A stretch of DNA of 20,998 nt. Origin: Spirogloea muscicola (taxonomy: Eukaryota > Streptophyta > Zygnematophyceae > Spirogloeales > Spirogloeaceae). The notes under the pieces were generated by a model that saw only the letters and a list, made by a program, of their open reading frames with translations, searched no databases and was not told the origin of the DNA. The number at the start of each line of letters is the position of its first letter. The first letter of the stretch is position 1. Location: positions 564,447 through 585,444 of the forward strand of contig WELB01000030.1 of assembly GCA_009602725.1 (NCBI GenBank), in the 5' to 3' direction. Shown piece by piece: positions 1 to 10,512 of this stretch. The position numbers were made by a program, and so were the translations under genes.

Positions 1-281
1 CGCGCCGGCGGGCTGACGGCCGAGGCGCGGCCGCCGCGGCGGTTCCGGGCATCCGCGCGGCTGTCCGGGGCCTGGAGACTGGTGACGCTGTCGCCAGAGG
101 CAGGGAGCTCGCAGGACCCTACCAGGCTGCCGGTCCATCGCGCGCGGCCGCACTGAGCCGTCCGCGCGAGTAGAGCTCCAGAGCGCCGCCTCCGCCGCCA
201 ATTGCGGCCGCCGGCGCGCCGGCGGCCACCGAATTAAAGGGGGACCAGGCGGCGGAGCTCCTGGCCAGGCCGCTTCCGAAC
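1..281. other. GC-rich leader/upstream region of the zinc finger-glycosylase gene
   Basis: Very GC-rich sequence with no convincing exon. The frame of the first gene is open upstream from about 174 (a TAG lies at 171-173) but has no ATG before 282. It is probably 5' UTR and promoter. An upstream coding exon spliced into the open frame cannot be excluded. Confidence 0.4.
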
Positions 282-3200
282 ATGGCGGCCATGTCCCTCC
301 GCCAGGCTGCGCCCAGGGGCCTGGGAAAGCACTGCCACTGCTGCCGGCAGAAGCGACCGATCGGCCAGCTTATACCATGCGGCGCGTCCGCCGGCGAGGG
401 CGGGGCCAAGCATGGCCCCTGGTGCCACCGCTGCATCGCCACTCGGCTGCACCAGAGCCCTCACTTCATTGCCGCGGCCAGCGCCGCCGCCCGAGACGGC
501 TCCTGGAAGTGCCCCAGGTGAGCTACAGTCTGCAAGCCTGTGCTTTGGCGACAGGGCATGTTGACATGGCCTAGCGATATGCCTGAGAAGTGAGTCTGGA
601 TGCGGGTAGCATGCATGCCGTTGCCCTTGACATTACACTTCTTGGAGTTCTCATGCTTGACATACTCAGACTTCGATTCACTTGCACAATTACGCCTGTT
701 GTGGCCATCGACGGCGCATCCTGCATGTCAGCTTCAATAGCCTCTTGAAAGGAATGGTGGAACTGCCTCCATGATACTCAAACATTCAGTGCTTGGAATG
801 AAGTGCTTGGCCTCATCATCTGTCATGTGTGAGACTCTGCAGGTGCTATGACGCATGCCCTTGCAACAAGTGCGACCAACGCAGGAGTAAGCTTGGGAAG
901 AGCATGGGGGATGCGATGGAGATGTGGGGCAGGTCTGTGCATTATTATACCTCCCTTTCATGTTGGATGATTGTTCTTCTTACATCATGCTGCTGTATTC
1001 CGCTTGTAATTTGGCTAGCCTACTGGTACTTTGTCATGATTTCCTCTCACCAGCCTGTTCCCGACTGTTTGACCCTGTCATCAGCGAGCGTGACTACGTT
1101 GTGGAAGATGTTGATGTTGGACGGCAATTAGATGAGCTACAAGTAGAGCAGGACGCTGCCAGTGAAGATGATGAAGAGCCACACACAGACGATGAAGAGC
1201 AGAAACCATGTATGACTCTGGATGCTGGGGCTTGTGCGAGCCCGGTCTCTGCTCCAATCACTTTGAGAGGACCTGCTACTCCAGGCACTGGTGTCGGCCG
1301 AGGCCGACCAGCATGTACAAGCGTCCTCACCAGCATTGACAGCCCAGGCGACTCATGTATGTTGGAAACATGCTGCTTCATTGACCCGTGAATTGCATTG
1401 GCTAGTCTTTCTTACTGGTCTGGTTCTAGCATTTCGATACCCTGTCTCATCATCGTAGATAATAGTTGATGTTGTTATGTTGCAGTTCAAGATGATCCAG
1501 AGTTGTACGAAGGAGCCCTTGGACTTTGTAAAATACTCGACGACCTCAGCAGCCCTCACGTACCAAAATTCTCATTGACTCCAAAAAGTCATGTGAGTGG
1601 TTGCCTGGTAGCAGGTGCTGGAGCCTGCAGTTCTGGTTGTTTGTGTCTGTTGAACCTTGACTATGTCCAGCAGAAATGTGCTTGGGTGGGAGTGACAAGC
1701 ATGTTAGAGATGAGTGCCCGCTGGAATAGGAGACCTCCATGATAATGTCACTATCACTATCACTATCACTTGCGTCAAGCAACTAAGAACTATGCTGTAT
1801 GGCGAAGCTCCTACATCGGCCAAGTTGGTTGTAGCACATACCGTTCTCCTGGATATGTCTCTCTACCGCTGATTTGCATCTGCTGTGCTTTGTACTGCAG
1901 GAAGCATGTACAGTCGTGACCCCAGCGTCTGCAATGATCGATTGGGGAGCCCCCTTAAGCCCCCAGAGTCGGAGAAAGCGATCACGAGTAGTCGCAGAGA
2001 GAAGGCAACTACTGCGGGCGGATGAGAGATTAGCCCCTCTTACTGACAGCGCAATCTTGAACAAGAAGCACTTTCATCCCCCAGTACACATACCCACGTA
2101 TTTGCAGCAAGATGGCAGTGTTCATGCCATTGCACACAACAACCGCTTACCATTGCACCCCATTCAGCAGCAGCAGGTGGCAGGGAAAGAGGAGGCCGGA
2201 GCAACGTCACACGAGCAGGCTGACGAGCCATGGGCTGTGACTGAAGTTGATGTTGAGAAGCCCGAAGATGATGGTGGGCACAATGATAGGCAAGGACAAC
2301 CGCAAAGGGAGGTCACGCCTGCCTCGAGGCAGACAGTTGAGGAGTTGACAGGCAGCACAAGCAGCAGGGATGATGCAAGTACAGGTAGCAGCAGGGGTGA
2401 TGCCAGTGCCGGCTTGACTTCCAGCATAGAACTTGGTGGAGAGGCTGGACAAGAAGAGTCCGGCGATTGCTTCAAGGATGGGGGATGTCACAGGACTGAG
2501 GGCAGCGAAGAAGGCAGTGAGAGCTCCCTAGAAGCTTTGCAAGGTACAGTGCCTGGCGATGACTTCACAAAATATGCCTTCCTTCCTGGCAGTGCCGGAA
2601 AGTCCCATCAAGTGAGCTCAGCTTTGAGCATGAAGGCTAAGGCTGAGGCAAGCCTGGCAGCAGCTAAAGCAAGCGCAGAGTCTGGTGGTTGGAGAGCCCT
2701 TGGACATCACCAGGGCCTCAAGGTTGGCCGGCCACGCACCATGCAGAGAGCTGCCAAGGGGGCACCAGGCAAGGTGCAGTTGCAGATCAATGATACTGGC
2801 GATGAGGCCAAACTTGCTGAGAAGAGGAAGAGGAAGGCAAAGGATCTTGGACTGACTCCTGCAGAGGTTGTGAAGAGGAGGAAAAATGTTGTGGATCCTA
2901 CTTGGGTGCCCCCCGTGTCGCCATTTGGCTTGATACAAGAAAAGTTGTACCGTGAGCCGTGGAAGCTCTTGGTGGCATGCATGCTTTTGAACAAGACTGC
3001 GGGTCAACAGGTACTGACAGTAGTGCCAGATTTCTGGAAGGATATGTCTTGCCATGTCTCATAGCTTGTCCTTCAGATCATCTGCCATGGAGGAGATTAA
3101 TAGCTCAGGCTATGCAACATGCTGCTGAATGGAATGCATAGGCTGCTTCTATTCAGTCCGCTGCAAAACTGTCCCACCTACTGTATGCTTCATCATGCTA

Positions 3201-3754
3201 GTTTGATTTTTCTTTGGCTTCAGATGTATCTTGTGATATGGGAGCTTTTTGAGCTCTGCCCGACACCAGAGGCTGCGGTGGCCGCCAGGACCGAAGACAT
3301 TGGAGCTATCATTTACAGGCTTGGTTTGCAAAACAAGCGCGCCCACATGATACAACAATTTTCGGCTGACTACATTCGAGACGATTGGACTGAGATCACA
3401 CAGTTGCATGGAATCGGCAAGTAGGTTTGCAAGCCTGTACTCAAGTGCGTTCAAGTCAGTCCAAGTGTTGTTGTTGTTTACTAACCTTGCAGGCCCATGC
3501 CTTACGTCTACAGTCTGCTTGCGGGCATCAAGCAGCAGAGAATGGCATCGAATTGATCTGTATCAATATCTTGGCACCTTCACTTGATAACAGGGTGCCA
3601 TGCGTTGGTTGACAGGTACGCAGCTGACTCACATGCCATATTCTGTGAGGGGCGCTGGCGGGAAGTGACGCCAGACGATCACATGTTGAACAAGTATTGG
3701 ACCTGGTTGCAGCAGACGCAGGGCCAGGGCTATGGCTTCTCTACGGACATCTGA
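282..3754 (+). CDS. MBD4: CDCA7-type zf-4CXXC_R1 zinc finger fused to MBD4-type DNA glycosylase
   Basis: Seven exons: 282-517, 843-886, 1054-1356, 1486-1592, 1901-3010, 3224-3420, 3616-3754. They encode 711 aa with reading phase kept at every junction. Residues 17-90 form a zf-4CXXC_R1 domain: CHCCRQK, then C33, C48-x2-C51, WKCPRC at 75-80, and C84, C86, C89. The first intron lies inside CPR|C, which ties exons 1 and 2 together. A linker of about 470 aa follows, acidic near residues 140-160 and basic near 530-560. Residues 563-711 match the MBD4 glycosylase: [31 protein letters not shown], the helix-hairpin-helix LHGIGK at 661-666, and [11 protein letters not shown], whose Asp687 corresponds to the catalytic Asp of MBD4. 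MBD4 removes T or U opposite G at CpG sites; CDCA7 fingers bind hemimethylated CpG and help maintain methylation. No MBD domain was seen. The start is the first ATG in the open frame. The least certain point is the exon 4-5 junction, because exon 5 also has an in-frame ATG at 1874. Confidence 0.83.
1746..1771 (+). repeat. Hexanucleotide microsatellite (TATCAC, about 4 copies)
   Basis: A tandem CACTAT/TATCAC array lies in the fourth intron (1593-1900) of the zinc finger-glycosylase gene. It is a short simple repeat with no evident coding role. Confidence 0.8.
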
Positions 3755-4847
3755 GACGAAGCATGACATGGTCAAGTGCCTGCTCAGCGGCGAAATTCGC
3801 TGCACAAGTATGCCCTGAGGCTGGGCAACAGCTCGGTCAGCTGCCCTAAGGAGGCAGACGTCTATACCTTGTGGGCCCATGCGGTTGTGTACAGGAGTTG
3901 GAAGGCTATACGGTGGCAACTGCCCCCTCTGTACGCTCATAGGCAGGACCTCCCCTCCGAGCCCCACCTTCACCCCCTCCCTCCCCCACAACTCTTTGAA
4001 CCTTACTCATACTCCTCAGTGCAGGGACAGTGGCGGGAGTTGGCTCAGCCATACAACATCCACGCCCTTGCCCTAGCGAAGTACATTGTAGCAGAGCACG
4101 TCATGCACCTCACAATGCTCGCCTGTACAGAATACTGGTTTGGTCGTTGGGTGTACAAGTAAGTACCCAGTAGCGAGTACTGCTGTACCGGAGATGAGGG
4201 CGATGGGAGGCCTTGCGGGGTCTCTCCCTCTGGAGCTCGATTTGGCTCACACTCTATGGGCAGTGATACCATGTACATACAAGCCCCTCCTTCCTCTGTC
4301 CCCTGTTGCCTACGTTGTGTAGAGGAGGAGGCCATGCGGCCAGAATGCTTGCCGCCCAGTCAAGGCATACGTCCTTGCCGCCTTGCAGCGGAGGACACAA
4401 CCACTGTGACAAAGCTTTGGCTTGACTTCTTGCTGGCGGCATGCCCCCCCCCCACCCCGGCTCCTTTCAGCCTCCCCCCAAACTATCCCCTTGCTGGACC
4501 TCATATGCGACCTTTTCAGTACTCAGCAACTTACTATGCAACTTTCGGCAACTTGCATGCATGAGGACAATAGCAGCACCAAGTGTGCTGAAGTGCCAGC
4601 GGTGATCTCAGAAGGTATTTTAAGGGGTGAAATATGGTACACATGCACAAGATGTTGGGTGCTCTGTCAGGAAGACACCAATGTTCACGACTTTGGCAGT
4701 CCAAGTTAGCCTCTTGACTAGTTGTGATGATCTCAATCTGCAAATCCTCTTAGTTGTAGCCCAGATGAGAGTAAGGCCACATGACGTGCAGCTTGCCTGT
4801 GACTGAGATCTTTACTTCCTCAGCTGTAGCCCCCTCATCGACAAACA
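3755..4847. other. Intergenic region between two convergent genes
   Basis: About 1.1 kb between the stop of the glycosylase gene (+) and the stop of MED10 (-). It should hold both 3' UTRs. Open frames such as 3776-4162 (+) show no recognisable motif and no splice-linked continuation. A run of ten C lies at 4444-4453. No RNA gene or mobile element was seen. Confidence 0.6.
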
Positions 4848-6298
4848 TCATGGGGGGCCTGCTTCCCGATGGCCAGCAGCGTCTACTCCCTCCATGGGAG
4901 TGGCATCCCCGTGGGATTGGCTGAAAGCCCCCTCGACCACCTCCGCATGTGTAGTTGCCTCGTCCACATCCTTGGGACCGATCGCGCCATTGGACAGACT
5001 AGCGGATGGCTCAACCTTTACCACCTGCATGTTATCAAGGACAAGCAAGGAAGTGGACACATGAGGCTGCTGCAAAATTTGCCAACTATAGAAAGTATGA
5101 TCTCTTGAGTGAGCAGTTCTTTTAGGAGGGCAACAGAGGACAACTTCAGTTTTTTGCTGTGATAGCACTTCTGACGAGCTCGCTGACCCCAATGACAACA
5201 CCGATTTGACAGGCAAGGCCTCACCGAGGAACTCCGCAGGGCACGATATGCCTCGGTCTCTTCGGGAAACGCACCGTCGATGGCAGTGATAAGCTCGCTA
5301 CGCAGAGCCTGCAGCAAGAGCCAGAGCGGAGGCAGTGAGGCTGGCGCACCAAGCAAGGGGCACACGCAGGATGGTGCTGGCGCAGGCGCCGCCAACCTGG
5401 GGCCGCCCAACACAAGCGGCTCGCGGATGGCAATCTTGGCCAGCTCTGCTCCTGCCGTGAGGAGCGAGTGACAGACGCACAAGGCCAAGTGGAGCCGGTA
5501 GCAGGCGCCAACGGTCAGGCCGGAGTGCACCTTGAAGGCGTCCACACGGCCCTTGGTGGCCTGGTTGCGGGCCGCGCACGCCTGCAGGAGGTCACGCGTG
5601 AAGCTGTCGGGGTTGCGCCCCTCGTCGATCAGCCTGCGAGGCAGCAGAGCGCGCCCACAAGCTCGCCGCCTCAGGTTCTCAATCTCATCGGGCTCCATCT
5701 CACGTCGTGTATCACAGAACGGCCGTACATGCTTCATGCAGAAATGCAGTCAAATGAAGTTAAGCATTAAGTATAATGCCACAAGCTGTCAGCATGCAGG
5801 GCTTGAGTGCCCCCAGCGGCGGGCTTCTGTGGGCCAACACCGCACTCCAGCACCTGCGGTTCTGCGCTCCCCTGCTGCCCAGATCCTCGCCCTCACGGTC
5901 TGGCGCTGGAAAGGCTCAGCGCAACGAGGGCCTCTCACGGCAGCGCGTCGTCTGGCCGCTCTCACCTGACGACCTCCAGAGGGACGCGGGCGTCGCCGCA
6001 GCCGTCGGCCGCCTCGGCCACCGCGGCCAGCTCCTTCACCAGGCCATTCCTACAGACCCCCGCCGCCGCCAGGTGCGGGAGCTCAAGCTGGGCGCCAGGT
6101 CCGAGCTCCTGAACCCGTCGCTATGGCCAAGACCAAGGCGGCAGATGGCGGCTCCGGCCTCGGCCAGGAGCAAGGAGGGGGAGCCCACAGGCGCTCGAAG
6201 AGCAGCAGCTGGCTGCTGTCGCGGTACCCCCCCAGCGTCCGCTCCAGCTGGTGGGTCTCGGCCAGCGCCCGCCCCACCGCCGCCCGCAGGCCGTCCAT
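4848..6298 (-). CDS. MED10: Mediator complex subunit 10
   Basis: Five exons on the minus strand: 6298-6189, 6049-5966, 5633-5531, 5308-5225, 5024-4848. They give 185 aa, close to the usual length of plant MED10, and phases match at all four junctions. The protein starts MDGLRAAVGRALAETHQ and continues through an LFERLNGLVKEL helix (the intron splits the Leu codon) and VPLEVVRLIDEGRNPD, the MED10 signature. It then runs through FTRDLLQACAARNQATKGR and a FPEETEAYR segment like the conserved FPED-Y-R of the family. The last 58 residues are acidic and look disordered. MED10 is a middle-module subunit of Mediator, which links DNA-bound activators to RNA polymerase II in the nucleus. The ATG at 6298 is the only one in frame; upstream lie poly-Ala codons from a GCC run, then a stop. 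The gene is convergent with the glycosylase gene. The 3'-most exon is supported by splice phase and an open frame rather than by homology. Confidence 0.87.
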
Positions 6299-6302
6299 GC
6301 CA

Positions 6303-6335
<33 letters not shown>
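6303..6335. repeat. (GCC)11 trinucleotide run 5' of MED10
   Basis: Eleven perfect GCC units sit five bases upstream of the MED10 start codon and about 55 bases left of the orphan THG1 exon. In this position the run is MED10 5' UTR. It is also a likely place for assembly slippage or a false join. Confidence 0.85.
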
Positions 6336-6337
<2 letters not shown>

Positions 6338-6389
6338 TGCCCTCGCTCAGCGCCACTGCGGAGCCGCCGCGGCGGGGGTCGTCCCGCAG

Positions 6390-6521
6390 GTTTTCGCAGG
6401 CGCACGGGTTCGAGAAGCCCAACGACGAGCGCGCGCTGCGCCTCATGAACGCCGCCGCCGCCGCCGTGCTGGACGACCAACCGGACGTCGTCTTCGCCTA
6501 CGGCGTCAGCGACGAGTACAG
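6390..6521 (+). pseudogene. THG1: Orphan internal exon of tRNA-His guanylyltransferase
   Basis: One exon of 43 full codons flanked by a good acceptor (CCCGCAG) and a GT donor (AG|GTGTGC). It encodes FSQAHGFEKPNDERALRL, then PDVVFAYGVSDEY, the conserved Thg1 segment that includes the metal-binding Asp region. Thg1 adds G-1 to the 5' end of tRNA-His. The expected upstream exon carrying the RIDGRGF-type motif is not found to the left, where MED10 lies on the opposite strand only 92 bp away. The expected downstream exon (SFVF-like start) is not found to the right before the F-box gene. An N lies at 6631. The exon itself is intact and under clear coding constraint, so the lack of partners is more likely an assembly break or collapsed repeat than gene decay. 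The type is given as pseudogene only because the gene is incomplete here. Confidence 0.7.
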
Positions 6522-6814
6522 GTGTGCGAGCGCCGCCGCCCTCCGCATTTGGGTGTCACGGCAGCTTCGCCATCTGCTCGGGGCTCCGCCATGACCTGGC
6601 GAATCATTCGTGCCTCTCGCCGGTGCTGTGNGCGCCGCCGCCGGCGCCGCTGCGCAGCCCCGCGGCCCGTAGGACGCCCCCTGGATCCCGCCACGACGCG
6701 CCGGCTGCGGTGCCAGCCGCCGGCGGCTGAGCTCGCTCGTCGGAAGTGGCTCTCGTCTCCGACGGGCGGACGTCGCAGCATGCTCGGCCGCCGGGGGCTT
6801 GCCGCGCAGCCGCC
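6522..6814. other. Region with an ambiguous base (N at 6631), probably an assembly join
   Basis: GC-rich sequence between the orphan THG1 exon and the F-box gene. It contains the single N at 6631 and a GCC/GCN-rich tract. No exon could be supported. The right part is presumably promoter and 5' UTR of the F-box gene. Confidence 0.5.
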
Positions 6815-9800
6815 ATGGACAGCCGGTCCACCAGCAGTTCCGGGAGCGCCGAGGACCTGCAGCAGGCGGCTCTGAGCCTCAGCCGGCCAGCGTCCCCCGC
6901 CGACGTCCCGCACGTCCTCCTCTTCGTCTTCGCGCTGCTGTGCCAGCGGGACCGGTGCAGCGTCGCCCTGGTCTGCCGCGAGTGGCACCGCCTCGCCAGC
7001 CACCCGTCGCTCTGGAAGGTCGCCATTATGCACTCCTGGCCTGCCGAGGATATCAACCATATGGTCATGATTTTTGGCGTGAATGCATGCTAAGTGCTGC
7101 CTGGCACCAAGTGGTTTTCGTGTCGTTGGTGGCGCCCTATTATATAACATATATAGTTCATAGTAACATATAATCAATGGTCTGCTATTTGCGCATGCAT
7201 AAAGCGACAGATGCTCACGCCCTGGTGGTAGTGCCGTGTCCCAGCAGACGCTGAGTCTTCAGGGTGCCAGCAATGCAGGCCAAAGGCTCGCCTCGGCCAT
7301 CATACAGGTCAGTGACACGGAGTGATCAGGATGTGCATATATTTTCTAGCAGACCTCCGTTTGGTCGTAACCCTTGTCTCATCTCGTCTCTGCTGACATC
7401 CCGGGCCACCATGCCTCAATTAGGTTTGCATTGTGACTCCTCCAACAGGCGCGCTTCGTCCTCCTAAGAGAGGTGGACTTCGAGTTCGCACAGGGGCTGG
7501 AGGATCACCATCTTTCCCTTCTAGCCGATAAGGTGACAAGGCCAATATACCTCATCCCCATACTTGTTGGCTGGTCAGCCTCTCATCTGCTCGGTCTCAT
7601 CGATTGCTCGAATCCTGTTGTCAGGTGGTCAAGCTGCTTGCAGACGCAGTCAAAATGCTGCTCACAGAGAATGAGTCTAGCTCATATCAGCGGCAAGCAG
7701 CAAGAGCTCCACATTGTCCTCCTGAGACACAGTGGATGTGACATGCAGCATGTCCTTTACATTCACTTCAGTCTGATTGCCAACGGCGCAATGTGCTCGC
7801 AGGACTTGCGCGTTGTCAATCTCAACGCATGTCAGAAAGTCACTGATGCTGGCGTAGTAAATTTGTGCTCAACTCAGCCTAAGCTGACAAGCCTCTCCAT
7901 CTACTGGAACCTCAAGTAAGTGAGTGCTGCCGCTGGTGGGGTTTGCAGCTTACTTTCTCCATCTGTTGCCTTGGACCTCTTAGATTCATCTTTGTTCTTC
8001 TGACACACAGTGTACTGGCTTGCTTTGGCCTTTTGATTTCCTACGCACAGCGAGCCTTCTCGTATGCAGATCAATTTTGGATTAGCATGCAGACTAGCTG
8101 ATGACCTGGATGATTTTGCTGATGCTGCTAAAGCAGGATAACAGACAGGTCTCTGGAGGCCCTGGCGACTTACTGCCCGCGACTGCAGAAGTTGAACATC
8201 AGTGGCTGCAAGGTAAATGCACACCCCACTTAGACGTGGTCAGTACAGCCGGGTGTTGTTGGCAGGACAATGTTGTGCACGATTAGCCTGATGCCTACAC
8301 GTCAATTTTGCGAATAGTGAGATGTACCACACAGGTCAGACTTAAGATGTCAGCTATATGCAGAGGACATCAAATTGGACTGCCCTGGACTGCAAGTCAG
8401 TCATACGAATTCTGCTGCAGGGACAGTGCATGGCAGGGGCTAGCACACTGTGCCACTATGTCACTGTGTCAGGAATACCATCTCTCATTATTAATTTCTA
8501 TTTTTTGAGCTACTCCTCCACACATCCAGCCTCAATTGTGAGCATAATGGTGACGATGACGGTTGCTAACGATGGATTTTTTATACCGTGGAATCCTGCA
8601 GAACGTCACAAATGTTGGACTTCAAGCTGTTGCCAGAAGTTGTCGTCGATTGACCAGTGTCAACCTCACTCGGTAAGCAACCACTACTCACAGGATGGAT
8701 ATGAAGGCAGCTGATTGCGACCAGACTGATGGACGGCTTCTCCACCATGAGGTAGCCTGAGAATGATCTATGTAACATGTACTCAGGGGTTGTCTTGCAG
8801 GTGCATTCACGTGACAGATGCAGGAGTGACCAACGTCATTAGAAGTTGCACGGGATTGACTGAGTTGTATCTTTATGCTGACTCAAAGTACGTGGATCAA
8901 GCTCTGCTGGACAGTTCATTGTGTTGGTTGTGAACATGTTCGGCTTACTCCTCATTTCACGTCCATGCGATGGATGCATAGCATTTTCACCTGAATGGGA
9001 GTGCTGTCTGGCCTGGCAGCCTCACTGATCTACTTTTCACACGCCTCTCCACTCTCCATAATCTTCACCTTCTCGACCTCTGTGGCATGCAGGTACTTCT
9101 CATAATTAGTAGATTCTCCTCTACTAGCGAAACATGTCTGTTAAGTAGCACCTCATTGACTTGGTACTTCTCTTATACCAAAGAGTAATTATAGTATGTT
9201 GCTAGTTGTGAGAGCATCAGATATTGTTCTTCGCCAACTTACAGTCTTTGCATGCTGTTGAGGCCCTGTTGCAGCATTTGACAGACAAGGGCCTTGAGGC
9301 TATCGGGTGCTGTCCGAGGCTAAGGTCGCTTAATCTGACATGGTGAGATGTGATTAATACATGCTGTGTGCATGATCATGACTTGCTTAAACTATCAATG
9401 ACAACTCAAAGCTAGCCAGAGAATCTCCTGGGAAACATCGGCCACATTCTGAGCAGAATCTGTCTGTCTGAGCTGCTGGCAGGTGTGTCCAGATAACTGA
9501 CGCAGGACTTGCTGCCATTGCGTATGGCTGCCAATATCTGGAGGTTTTGAGGTACTGATGGATGCAGAAGGGTCTACTGCTCAACCATGTACTTTCTGTT
9601 GCAGGTCCCACAATGGAGAGCTTGATGAAAGAGTGACAGTGACTGCAAGGGTGATCAAATGCACCACTTTATGTTTGTGATCTGATTGAAAGTTGTGCCT
9701 GGTGTTAACTTGCAGTCTCTATGGCATCCGGGGAATCACGGACAGCAGCATTGAAGCTCTGGCTCGGGGCTGCAGCACATCGCTCACAACCCTCGATGTC

Positions 9801-10055
9801 AATGGTTGTGTCAACATCACGGTAGCTCCGCCTGCCCTTTTGAGACCACCACAGGCCCTTAGGTGGTATCTTATGCAGTTCCAGCCGCATAATAAGCAAC
9901 ACTCAGAAGCTGGCACGACTTCGCTTCTGGCTTCTCTTTGGATATCTTGGATCTGAGTCTGACTAAATATGTGTTTGCTTATTGTCCAGAGGCGATCCCA
10001 GGCTGAGCTACTGCAGCTCTTTCCCAAGCTGCAGTGCTTCCTTGTTCACAGCTAG
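6815..10055 (+). CDS. F-box/LRR protein of the At3g58530 type (SCF substrate receptor)
   Basis: Twelve exons: 6815-7018, 7248-7307, 7449-7532, 7803-7915, 8137-8212, 8602-8672, 8801-8887, 9020-9092, 9275-9342, 9483-9551, 9716-9821, 9990-10055. They encode 358 aa; the Arabidopsis protein is about 350. Phases agree at all eleven junctions. Residues about 28-68 form a degenerate F-box with CSVALVCREWHRLASHPSLW, which would bind SKP1. The rest is a chain of cysteine-containing leucine-rich repeats with consensus ITDAGL...C..L..LNLT.C, for example VNLNACQKVTDAGV, LNISGCKNVT and LNLTWCVQITDAGL. The C-terminus is near-diagnostic of the family: TTLDVNGCVNIT, then RRSQAELLQLFPKLQCF and LVHS. The role is inferred as substrate selection in an SCF ubiquitin ligase; the target is unknown. 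The start is the first ATG in the frame. Exon 4 may lack a few residues compared with plants between the DHHL and LRVVNLN segments, so a small exon in 7533-7802 could have been missed. Confidence 0.92.
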
Positions 10056-10512
10056 CTAGCGGCAGCATCGTGTGTCCTCGGCTTTGCCTCCACTAAACAA
10101 ATCCACGTCCATGATGACGCTTAAGGGTCATTGCGCTCTGTTAGACGAAGCTCTGCAACACTCTATTCTTGCTTTCAGCTGATGTCTTGGCCTGCTGAGC
10201 CAAGGCATGTCTGCAAATCACAGGACAGGCTCGAGCTGCTAGCTCAGCTGAGTGTCTTGGCCCAATCCTCGCCTCTTCTCAGACACAGACAGGAGTCGCC
10301 AAGCGAACTCTGCTGCTCAATGCTAAGCCATGAGCCCATTGTGCTTCTTGCTAGTGCTTCAAGTAAACCAGTATCTTCATCATGAGCACAGAGTAAAGCC
10401 GCCAATACCCATTGGCCTCTGAGGTCGGCCATGTCTGCCAATATTGAGAACGATGGCCCTCAAACGGACCTATGTCCTCAATTGACTTGGTGCGACGTGC
10501 TTCATGACTATC
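10056..10512. other. Intergenic region between convergent F-box and GARP genes
   Basis: About 450 bp between two stop codons facing each other. It should contain both 3' UTRs. No exon, hairpin or repeat could be supported. Confidence 0.5.

Noticed and set aside
1874-3064. A separate, stand-alone glycosylase gene starting at the ATG at 1874
   Set aside because: Possible but less likely: a strong TACTGCAG acceptor sits at 1893-1900, and exon 4 enters in the right phase from a GTGAGT donor. Kept as the main alternative to the fusion.
3776-4162. Plus-strand open frame after the glycosylase stop
   Set aside because: The glycosylase domain is complete at 3754 and no motif, splice link or recognisable domain was seen, so it is treated as 3' UTR or intergenic.
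5776-6594. Plus-strand open frame of 272 aa covering MED10 exons and a poly-Pro stretch
   Set aside because: Only its THG1-like exon at 6390-6521 has family support. The rest is antisense to MED10 and its Pro run is the GCC repeat.
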